Below, piece after piece: positions 24,193 through 34,100 of a stretch of 64,000 bases of DNA (its first letter is position 1; each line of letters begins with the position of its first letter). Below the pieces are notes generated by a model. The model was not told the origin of the DNA, searched no databases, and saw nothing but the letters and a program-made list of their open reading frames with translations. The stretch is from Gonium pectorale (taxonomy: Eukaryota; Chlorophyta; Chlorophyceae; Chlamydomonadales; Volvocaceae), in assembly GCA_001584585.1 (NCBI GenBank), contig LSYV01000022.1, positions 9,442 to 73,441 of the forward strand. Reading direction: 5' to 3'. The position numbers and the translations under genes were made by a program.

Positions 24193-24549
24193 ATGCGAAC
24201 ATCCTTTCCGGCGTGCCGCGCCCCTGGCCATCTGTCCCGCAGCTTTCAGCGACAGATCCGATCCCAGGTGGAGGTCAAGAGCACCACCAGTGGTCGTAAG
24301 ACAACGGGATCGGGGGCGGCGCCGCGGCGACCCGCGCCGCGGCGGGTCTTGAACAGCAGCGGCGCCAACAGCTGGGCGGGCCAGGAGGGCGAGCGCATCC
24401 GCCGCGCAGAGCGGGTGCTTGTGGACCTCTGGACAAACGAGGATTTCCTCAAAGCGGGCGGCGTTACGGCCGCGATCCTGGTGGTTGTATTCGTGCTCAT
24501 CGTAGGACCGCCGCCCCCTGACGGCCGCTGCTCGCTGTTCTGGTGCTGA
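24193..24549 (+). CDS. Small single-pass membrane protein, probably plastid
   Basis: A single-exon frame of 118 residues. The N-terminus (MRTSFPACRAPGHLSRSFQR) is rich in Arg, Ser and Ala with no acidic residues for about 25 positions, like an algal chloroplast or mitochondrial targeting sequence. Residues about 65-85 form an amphipathic stretch (ERIRRAERVLVDLWTNEDFL), followed by one hydrophobic segment (VTAAILVVVFVLIVG) and a short tail PPPPDGRCSLFWC. Family assignment fails from memory; the compact tail after the membrane segment looks conserved-protein-like rather than random. The downstream gene is convergent. A TGTAA signal lies 125 bases after the stop, which supports a real transcript. 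Confidence 0.6.
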   Translation: MRTSFPACRAPGHLSRSFQRQIRSQVEVKSTTSGRKTTGSGAAPRRPAPRRVLNSSGANSWAGQEGERIRRAERVLVDLWTNEDFLKAGGVTAAILVVVFVLIVGPPPPDGRCSLFWC

Positions 24550-24673
24550 GAACGGCCCAGCAATGCTCTGTCCTTAAATACACGGGACCAGACTAGCACC
24601 TGGTCCTTGTCAGCCCCGGCCATTCAGGCTAATGATGCTCGCGGAGCATAGAGGAGGAGGCATGTGTGCAGGC

Positions 24674-24678
24674 TGTAA
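24674..24678 (+). promoter_or_regulatory. TGTAA polyadenylation signal
   Basis: TGTAA, the usual volvocalean poly(A) signal, 125 bases past the stop of the small membrane protein gene. Confidence 0.5.
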
Positions 24679-25549
24679 TGTGCCCTGGCCGGTACGGCGC
24701 TGCGCTATGCTAGGCCCAGGTGCAGCCAGGAATGAGGAATGTGGTGCGGTGCGTATTTGGTTGACCGGCATGATTTCATTTTTGCATTACCGTAACGACA
24801 CTTCTGGACGGGAGGGCAGAGAGCTGGAGCCTAAGAACGCAGTGAGGAATCAGGGGTCTGTGATGCGCTTGTGCGCTGCAGGTCGACGAGATGATATGCT
24901 TGGCTTGGCCTGGGAGCGACGGAACTCGGCGGGCGGAGCGTTTTGTCCCTGCGCCCCTTCAGTTGTGCCCCTCGCCGTCCGGTGTAAAGATGCAGGCGGG
25001 TACGGGATGCCGTGCCGGAGGAGAAGATTACGTTTTGATCATTGGCCGCGTGAAGCGATGTATTTAATGCTGGAGGCACCGAGGCTGGCGAACAGGGGTG
25101 CGGAGCCGTGTACGCTTATACGAAGATTATTGTGTACGACCGGTTTAGCGTTTCAGCTGTGTAAGGTTCTACGAAGCTACATTGGCAATGGGAGGTGCGG
25201 AGTTTGCCTAAGATGTGTGTGCCGCGCAACTCAGTTATTCATGCCACTGTTCCCTTGCCGTTATACATCTGCAATGCTTCCCGCTGCCCCCTGCTTGTCA
25301 GCGTACTTCAAGAGATGCCACGGGTACCCAGGATGAGAGCGGTGGCAGCGACAGCGGCAATTGAATTTGCGCCTACGTCTTTGCTACAGCCCGTGCAAGC
25401 CGGCCATAGATCCACATAACGAGGGTCTCGCCGCAACTCCCCAATTTCCCCTATATCGATGTCGACTGCCGGCTGCAACATTCGGTGCGCTGTGTTTTCG
25501 TGCAAGGGCCCCGGGACGGGACACGATCGCGATGTCCACACGCAAATGG

Positions 25550-25554
25550 TTACA
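25550..25554 (-). promoter_or_regulatory. TGTAA polyadenylation signal of eL32
   Basis: TGTAA on the minus strand, about 92 bases past the eL32 stop, a spacing typical for short ribosomal protein 3' UTRs. Confidence 0.6.
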
Positions 25555-25645
25555 CGTCGACAGCGGACGTAGCTCGTACAGCAGCCGCCCCGCGGTGGAG
25601 CACAGCAGCCAGCGCACGGGCCCGCGTCCGGAACCGGCGCGCCGC

Positions 25646-27597
25646 TTACTCGTCCTCCTGGCTGCGCAGGCGGGCGCTGCCGTTGATGACACGGATGTTG
25701 AGCTGGGCGGCCCGCTCCACAATGGCCTTGCGCTTGAGCACGGCCACGTTGTGCGCGATCTCGGCGGCGAAGCGCCTGGGGACGGGAAGGCGCGGATTCA
25801 AAGGGGAATGGTTGTGAGGTTCGGACGCAAAGCGACAGTTTGAGACTGTCAGAACGGTGGTCGAAATGACGAAGCGGAGGCACGTGACATTTGCCAGTGT
25901 CCGCCAGCACCGTGACGACAGCACAGGGGGAACGCCATTGCGATATGTTTTCATCCTCATTAGCCCGAGCTGAGCACCTCAGCAAAGCTCGCCAGTTCGT
26001 AATACTAGAAAAATATAACGTGCACCTGCATTCCAACATAGCGTGCCTGGCATACAGGGGATCGTAGCCCCACTCAACAGGCCCATATATGCATAAACCA
26101 ACACATAAACTGCGCAGCCCCGCTTTAATATAACCGCGGCGCAACCCGCAGCCCGTGCGAAAGGCATCGCCGTATACAAGCGCAAAGTCAAGCCCTACGC
26201 TTGCGCCCCACGCCGTCTTAAGAACAGGTCTTGCACGGCGCTGACACCGAGTGCGCATTGACCTTCGCTGAACGAAACGGGTATATCGGGCAACCAAACC
26301 CCACGGCGTGCACAAGCCTCTCATAGAGTCTCCCCGCCCCCCCGTTCGCCCTGCCCCCGCCCCTTCAGCCTCCAAGCCACCCGCGCTTCATGCCCGCATG
26401 TATCTGTCTTCAGACATCTGCCGACTCCCGACCCTGCTCTACGGTTCGACATACTTCTGCAGGTCTTCCTAGCCCTTCGCCTGACCCGTCCCATCGTCTT
26501 ACCCTTTCAGATCCCGAACCCAACTCAACCCGGCTCACGGGTAGCTCGAACGGCATCTCCATCAGCTGCTCGAGGCCCCCACCCGTAAGTCCCCTGCTCT
26601 CCGGCCCAGCCCGCCAATTCGCCCCGCCGTCCTCACCTGTTGTGCATCATCAGCAGCTCCAGGTCCTTGACGTTGTGGACCGTGTACTTGAGGAAGCCGT
26701 TCGGCAGCATGTGCCGGGTCTTCTTGTTCGAGCCGTAGCCGATGTTGGGCATCGGCAGGGCGCCCTTGAACCTGTGGAGGAGCGCAGCGAGAGCGGGCCG
26801 GGCAGGAGGGGCGTGCGCACGCAGGGGTCAGGGAGGCGAGGGCGGTCTAGGGTAAGGGCGGGCCGTGCACTGAAGGGGCCGAGGGACCAGCACCGCCGCT
26901 TCCGCCGTGTAGCGGTGCTGCGCCCAGAGGCTGGTTGTGGCTGCACGCATGCCTCCGTGCCAGCGTTGTGTCCACGTGGCCGCCAGCCACGCCGCTCTGA
27001 TGCGGCGGTCGCCCAGGATACCGTGGGCTGCATGTCGCACGAGGTCGCGTCGGGCCGAGCGGGGCAACAGGTCCAGGCCGCACGATCGCCAGCAGAGGCA
27101 CTCCGCTGATAGAAGCACCGACTGAGCAGCTGCCAGATGCAATCCTGCCCGACAGTGTTAGTCGGTGGGCACTGCGGCGGAGGGGCGCCACCAGCCTCCG
27201 CAGCCTCCACCGTGGGCCCAGGCTGCCGCGCTGCGTCCTGCTGCAGTCCCTCCTAGCTCCGACAAGCTCAGGTCCAGGTCCGCACTTGCAGGTCGATAAT
27301 CCACAAGAACACGCGCGCTCCAGTCGTGGTCATGCAGGGCACATAGCGAACCCAGCTACCAGGCAAAGAGAGAGCGTCCCCTGCAGACCCACCCCCCATC
27401 GGGCCAGTTCACCACGCCCTCCCCTGTACCCCGACAGACGAGCTCCTTTCCGGCTCGCACCTGCGGCGCACTCGGTTGTCAATACCCTTCGGCTTGCGCC
27501 ATGAGGACTTAATCGAGTCCTTCCGGTCGCTTTGGTGCCGGTCGAAGTGCTTCGTGCGCTTCTTCACAATCTTGACCTTCTTCAAGGGCTGCACCAT
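25646..27597 (-). CDS. RPL32: 60S ribosomal protein eL32
   Basis: Three exons join in phase: 27597-27461, 26771-26637 and 25775-25646, giving 133 residues, the normal length. The protein starts [20 protein letters not shown], continues [33 protein letters not shown] and [12 protein letters not shown], and ends [11 protein letters not shown]...LRSQEDE, all diagnostic of eukaryotic eL32. It is a component of the cytosolic large ribosomal subunit. One local difference is [13 protein letters not shown], where plants usually have a Thr-Tyr pair before the AEIAHNV motif. An acceptor-like TTTCACAG lies 14 bases before the ATG, so a 5' UTR intron is likely. Both introns are long (about 690 and 860 bases) for so small a gene. 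Confidence 0.97.
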
Positions 27598-29273
27598 TTT
27601 TCTCGGGCCCTGTGAAAGTGCACATACAGTTCCGGCATATCAGTCGGTAGCAAAGCCATCGGAGCTCGTTGCCACGACAGAAGGACGCCAGGCGGCCGCC
27701 GCATGCAGCACCCTGCCGGTTTTCTGAAATGCGCTTGCTGTATGCTGGCTGATCACGCTAGAAGCTGGAAGACTCCTTTGCTGAGACTGGGCGCTGGCCA
27801 GGGGAGAAGTCGCCGCCCACGAGTAGAGTCCGCAAGCCAGGTCCGCAAGCTCGGTGTCCATGGAAAGCTGAAAGCCACCATTAAGCTTTGAATGTGCTTT
27901 GCAAGCCAGCAGAAGGTCTGGGCCACTGCAGATGGCCGATAGAGCCGCCCCGCAAGGTTGCACCATATGCGCCTGCCATAAGGTCGAAAAGGCGCTCCCG
28001 ATACCTTCATACTTCTGTGATGCCTAAAGCCCTGGAGCCGGCTGCGCGCCGCACTAACGCTATCTCCCTCCCTAACGCCCAGCAATCGGGCTCACCTTCC
28101 CAGTGCGACTCAGCGCAAGTTGAAAGAGACATCCAGATGCGGCGAGCACAGACTTGTCCACCGACTTGTCGCCGTACACCGTACTTTTGCGCCCTTTTAG
28201 GCCTCCTTCAAGCCCATAATGCACAATTCTGAACGCTTACAACAATACCTTTGATAGTTGGGCAGAAATCTAGCGCCCCGCGCGCAAACCCTGTATACAG
28301 CGTGCAGAATGAGCTGCACAGAAGGATTGATTATGGCGTTTGGAGGAGCATGCATATCAAGGATGCGGTGAGCATAATCATATGCTGATGGTATAGTCCC
28401 GGGGGTATTGAGGGGCTATGCGTTGACCTTGGTGATGACCATCGACCCAGTCCCGATGGTCATTTAAGGCGTTTTGGCCAGCGGCAGTACTCACACCCAA
28501 CTGAGCCTGACAGATATAACACTTTACAGCACGTTCTTTGGAACGGACCGCTATCCAGCCTAACCTTGCCCCCGTAGCAAGACCGGGCGAAACCCGGCTT
28601 CCTGTCCCTTGCCGCTCAACTGTCATCCCCATGCGGGGAAGAGAAGCGTTGCAAATGCTGAGCAGCAGCGGCGAGGAGGCGGAGAGGAGCGGCGCCGAGC
28701 GCTGGGGCTCCCAGCGGGATGGCTGCTGGACGGAGCGGGGATGTGAGGGGTGTAGCGGGATGCGAAGGGCTAGAAGGATGCCAAACGCCGTTGATATCAA
28801 CCCCGAAACCGATGCCTTCACGGCCTTCGTTTACAGCAAGAGACAGCAGCTGCTGAGGTACCACTTGAGAAGGCGTCCGACATGCTGGGCAGAGTACGGC
28901 AAATGGCAACATGTTATGGTAGAAGTGCCCTTTGACACTCGGTCCGACCTGGTCGGAGCAATAGAGGGGAGCCCCATGCAAGACGCGTGCGGAGATGAAT
29001 GCGCAAGAATGTGCGCTGTGGGGGAAGCGTGCTTGGCTGTCACGAAGGCTGTCGTGCACGTTGACCGTCCAACATGCGTTTTACGTGCATGCGGCAGACT
29101 CAGGTGGTGCGGGGATGTGAGATGTGCGGCGAGGCCAAGGCTGCCGGCTCAGCCTTGCACTATCTGAGTGCGTTTCACACTGTGAACTGCTCACTTGACG
29201 CACCCGGCGAAACAGATAACGTACCGGATTCGTGTCATCATATGAAAAAAGAGAACCAGAAACGGGGAAGGTA

Positions 29274-29305
29274 GCCTCTACGGACATACACACCCGAGGG
29301 TGTGA
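29274..29305 (+). repeat. Dispersed repeat family, short copy D
   Basis: CCTCTACGGACATACACACC followed by CGAGGGTG: the core of the family described at 19671, preceded by a purine-rich AAACGGGGAAGG. Confidence 0.65.
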
Positions 29306-30111
29306 TGTTTCCAGCAGGGCGCCGAGTACAGGGCATGGCGGGCGAGGTATATGCGCTCGGGACCATGGCACGCTCGAGGGGCGTCGGGGTTTGCACAGTT
29401 TCATCTCGAACAGCTGCGGACTCAAGAGTTCGTGTCGTGTGCCATCGCTGGCAACGGCAAATCGCAATCGCCGTCCCCCGCATCATGTGGGAGCAGCGCC
29501 ACAACTGTACGGCAACGTGCGCCTCAGCCGGTCTGCCATGTACGGGTGGATTTGCATTTTACATACTGTAAGTAATAATAATCTTGCAAGTATACCTTTG
29601 CCGGTCGGAAGATTTTGGATGGCGTCATGGGCTCATGGCGATCCTACAAGGGGCTGCGGACTGGGCACAGGGGAGCGGACTGCGGACTTTGGAAAGGAGT
29701 CTGCTGTACCTAAGCTAAGGCATCCCCTTCCTAGCTCAAATACATATCCGGGAGAAGGGGTGGGTACCACAGTGGTGGGGAATTACCAGGGTTGGGGGAA
29801 AGTCCCATGGGGATACGCTCCGGCGCCACGTGGTAATGGAATTGTCGGCTAGGTGCCACGAAACTCATGGCCAAAATCGCCCAATACCCAATGTCCCCAT
29901 GCTCCACTGCATCTGCATCTGCTTCTTCCGCCCCCTGGCATCGTACATGGGCTCTGCACCGCCATTCCATTCGGGCTGATGCTGCAAGGTTGGGCTCCGG
30001 GAGCGGGGACGGGGCTACCCGCACCGCTCACCCGTATATCCCCTGCCACGTGTGGTCTATGAATTTACCCTGCTTAACCGAGCGGTGGACATTGTCCAAC
30101 CCTCCGCTTCC

Positions 30112-30585
30112 CACATCTTAATGAGCAGTGGACCACGCCTCGTAAAACCCGCAACGGTTCAACACGGCGCCAGAGGAGCTCAGCGGCCAGAGACGATGGA
30201 TAGGGGGGCCAGGGGCAGTGGGGGTCAGCTCTGGTGCGCTGGCCTCGCGCGCGTGCATGTAGTGTCCTGGCAGGTGGCCTTGTAGCAGGTAACCATCGAT
30301 AAAAAGGAAACACAGCAATTTGGGAGCCACACCTCTACGGACATACGCACCCGAAGGCGCGAGCAGGGCGGGCGGGCGGTACAGAAAAAGGCAAGCGAGC
30401 GAGGCAAACGAGCAGATGCACCCAAACCCCCGGTCCTGGACGGGACAGAGCTTATCAGGGCATCGTTGATACTACGTTATTACCTCGCTCGAATGGTCGT
30501 GGGCGGTCTTCACGGGATGCACGGTCATACTCCAGGGTGGCATGCCTACAGTGAGCCGCGAGGCTGGGAGCGTGGGGCTGCCCTG
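30112..30585 (+). pseudogene. Broken partial copy of the SYP6 SNARE gene
   Basis: Positions 30112-30295 (+) align with the SNARE gene read from about 2610 to 2407 (-): the end of an intron, exon 3 and the start of the next intron. Positions 30512-30585 continue the alignment into the intron (gene 2400-2335). In the copy the splice acceptor is lost (GCAG became ACAT), about ten bases after the exon start are deleted, and several codons are changed, so it cannot encode the SNARE. A segment of about 215 bases (30296-30511) is inserted between the two halves. The copy lies in opposite orientation, about 28 kb away. Confidence 0.8.
30296..30511 (+). mobile_element. Insertion in the SNARE pseudogene, carrying repeat core C
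   Basis: This segment interrupts the duplicated SNARE intron and carries CCTCTACGGACATACGCACC near 30331-30360, the core of the dispersed repeat family. It has no coding capacity. Its ends cannot be fixed to the base because both flanks have diverged, and no clear target-site duplication is visible. A short non-autonomous element is inferred. Confidence 0.5.
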
Positions 30586-31144
30586 GTGGGCAAACGGCAA
30601 CGCTCGAGGGCAGCATCAATGGCGAAGGGGAGACCACAGGGGGGCCGTGCCACATGGTCACGAACCCAACTGTGATGCGTCGGTGGTGGTTGTGACGGTT
30701 GCGTGCCGTTCTGCGTGGGCAGCGGGTGGGGCGAGCAAGGACCAATAAGGTTAACGTACTAAGCGTCTTAATACAAATAGCTTACCTACTGCGGCAATGG
30801 GGCGTGCATTTCCACGTTGGTCAGCCCATTAAAAGTAAGCCATGCTAAAAGGTCTGCCTGCAAATTTTTGGTTTGACGACCTGACAGTCCCACGGTGCAG
30901 GTGCAGGTGCCCCTTATAAGGTTTCCTCGTAACATGGGAAAGGAGGAAGTGCCGCCGCTGGAATCAATTCTTGGTGAGATGGATGTCATGTGCATATTGC
31001 ATTTTACAGTGCTCAGCGACGAGCCTGGGTGCCGCATGCTATCCGCATCGCTGAGCTAGGGAACCGGGACCACCTGCGTGTGAATTTAACACACAATTTA
31101 CATTAGCGGAAATCTAGCCCCTTCGTGAGGCATCGTCTGGTCAG

Positions 31145-34100
31145 CGCATCAGCCCCCACGCCCCCGATTATACTCCACACGTAGATGGCACTGGCGTGCG
31201 CTATTACTCGAGACGCACGCGGCAGCTGACTCCTCTGGAAAAGAAGCTCGAGGTGCGTCCTGCCGAACATATGCGGGGCTACACGCAGGTCCTAACAAAG
31301 CTTTTGGGGGGCGTCCTCGGCTTTGGGACCCGTTGTACGCGAAGTAACGGCTAGGGCCTGCGAGAGCAGTTGGACCCTGGGCGTTGCGACAACCCGGCCC
31401 GGCCCTTTCGGCCATTGACCGCAGGTCGCCCGGGCCAACTTCCATGCGGCACGCCGGAACGCGGGGCTGCCCGACACACCAAAGCTCCTTCCGGGCTGTG
31501 GCGCGCCGCCGCCGGGCCTGGCCAGGGCCGTGGCGGCAGCGGGCCGCTCTGTCAGCTCCCCGGCGCTACGACGAGAGCTGCTTCGGCGCGCGCGCGAGAC
31601 GGGGCTGGCGGAGGAAGCAGCAGAGGCGGCGGGGCTCACCGGCGCCGACGTCGCGCCCGCCGGCCGGTCCGCCCGCCCGGTCCGGGCCGGCGACGGTCGG
31701 CCCGCCCGTCCGTCCGACCTTACCCGTCGCGGTCGGGCCGGGGCCGNNNNNNNNNNNNNNNNNNNNTTCGGCTTCGGCGGCGCGCCGCCGACGGGACCGG
31801 GTCGTCGGACGGGGACGGTAAGGCGACGACGAGGACGGCGGCGGGTCTCACCGGCGCCCGCGCGCGGCCGGTCGCCGCCGCAGTGGCTGCCGCCGAGGCG
31901 GCGTCGCCGCGCGGCCGCAGCGGCGGCGGCACCTCCGCTCAGCTCACCCCGCCGCCGCCCGCCGCCGGTTCGGGGCCCGCAGGGCCGCCTCCCTCCTCAA
32001 CCTTACCCTCTGGCGGGGCGGGAGCCTTCGGCCGGCGGAGCCCCTCCGGCACTGGCGGCTCCCCGCGTACCTCGCCGCAGCCCGGCACCGCGCCCTCTGC
32101 CACCGCGCCGTCCGGCTCCAGGGCTGAGCCCGCTGGCGCCTTGCCGGCCGGCGCATCCCCGCTCGACGTGGACTTCAGGCCCTTCGCCGACCCGCTGGAT
32201 GGGACAGAGCGCGGACCCGTGGTTCGGCCGCGGCCGTACCACACGGAGGCCCGCGCCTTCTTCAACCTCAGCCTGCTGCCGACCAGCGTGGCCGGGTTCC
32301 AGGCAGACAGTGGGCTGTACTACGCGCCCGCGGGAAGCAACGTGCCCTCGACGGGCGGGCCGCGCAGGAAGCTGCGGGACGGGATGATCAGGTGGGCAGG
32401 TGGCGGGCCAGGGCGCGGCAGGGCGGGCTTGTGAAGATGGGAAACGAATCGTAGCGCTGCATAGCATCGCGGACGAACGACCTTATGGCCGTCTTGACGT
32501 GGTGGTGGTGGTAGGCATCCTGTGAGAACCAAACGGCCAGCGCGGGTGAGCGGCCGGGCAACGCCGCTTCTAGTCGGGGAGTGCGCGCGGCGATGTGCGC
32601 AGCTGTCTGCCGACGGCAACCGTGGTCGATCAAGAGGTCGACCGTCGCCCGCTGCGCAGGTACTTCCAGCCCAACATGGCGATTGAGAACGCGGAGCGGC
32701 AGCGCGCCGCCGACGCGGAGATGGCCGTGCGGCTGGCGCGCGCTCAGGAGGCGCTGCAGGAGCACATCGCGACGCTCGTGGCGCGCTGGGGTCCCGCCTT
32801 CCTGGACCGCATACTGGCGGCGGAGGAGGCGGGGGCGGCGGAGGACGTCACCGGCAGGGGCGGCGCCGCCGGCGGCGTGCTGCTGCCGCGCGCCAGCCGC
32901 ACCAGCGCCGGCAGCGGCCACGGCTTCGGACACGGGCACGGGAACCTCCACGGCGGCGGAGGCGGCGGGCATAGTTATGGCCACGGCAGCGGCGGAAGCG
33001 GCGGCAGCGGTCGGGCGTTCTCGCTGAGCGCGGGGGGCACCGAGGTACCCAGGTCGTCTGCTGACACGGCCGCGGGGTACGACAGGCAGGCGACGGGGGG
33101 CCGGCACTACGGCTCGGCGGCGGCGCGCGGCGGCAGCGGCGGTGGGCCTCGTGTGGGGCCGGTCGCCCTGGAGCGACTCACCTTCCTGGCCAACAAGCTG
33201 CAGGTGGGTGCGGTCGGGAGCTGCGGGGATGCTGGTATGGGAGCTCGCTACGGGGCAAGCACGTGTGTGCTCCATCATGTTGTACCCTACATGCAAGCAC
33301 GGTGCGTGTTGGGACTCGGACAAGCTGGAGTGTGATGGCACCGGGTCAGTCGGTACTTTGGTAAGGGCGGCGCCCGGCTTGACGGGCCTGCAGTCGGCAG
33401 GGCTGGAATGGGGCAAGGGGCGTGCATGGTGTGGGGAATGCGGGGTCGGAGTGCCAGGGGTGGCAGCGCCAAGTACGGTAACGAAGTGCGTCCCGCCTGC
33501 AGGTGCCCGTCGAGATGCTCATCGGCCTTGTTAAGAAGCACGCACAAGCCGCACACGCACATGCCGCAGCTGGCGGCGGCAGCGGCGGCGGCGGCAGCCA
33601 CGGGGGCAGCCCGGGCGGCAGCCCCGGCGGCAGCCCGGGCCGCCAGGGCGGCGACGCGCAGGGGCGGCGAGGCGGAACCGTCGTGGGTGTGGCGGGAGCC
33701 CACCAGGGACGGCGCATTGAGATCCTACCACAGCGCAAGTCGGCCCCGCAGCCCGGCGGCGGACAGTCGGTGGAGGCCGCAGCAGCGGCGCCGGGGCGGC
33801 TCGCGACAGCCGCCGCCACGACGCAGCTTGGGGCGGCCAGCCTCGCTGCGAGCCCCGGCGCTCTCAGCGAGCCGGGCAGGGGCGGCTTGGTGGCGACCCC
33901 GTCGCACCACAACCTTGTGCACTGGCAGACGATGTCACGGGAGCGATCGCCTTCACCGACGGGAATGCTGGAGGCCGAGCCGTCGCTGGCGCCATCGCCG
34001 GTATCGCGGCCGTCAGCGCCGCCGTCACGGGAGACGGACTGGCAGCGCCGCCTGCGCGTAGCATTGGCGGCAGCGGACGAGATGGAGGCGGCCGAGGCCG

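Larger units (their letters stand above)
27598..31144. other. Repeat-bearing region with no intact gene
   Basis: This contains the eL32 promoter, 5' flank of the 31 kb gene, a broken SNARE gene copy (30112-30585) and two members of the dispersed repeat family. Open frames here (for example 28538-29167) lack recognisable motifs and codon pattern. A short candidate first exon for the downstream gene starts at ATG 30933. Confidence 0.5.

Noticed and set aside
28378..29167. Overlapping open frames on both strands
   Set aside because: No motifs, no phase-consistent exons; composition alone explains them.
30786..31037. 83-residue minus-strand frame
   Set aside because: Its end looks protein-like, but it has no splice context, no family match and overlaps the 5' flank of the plus-strand gene.
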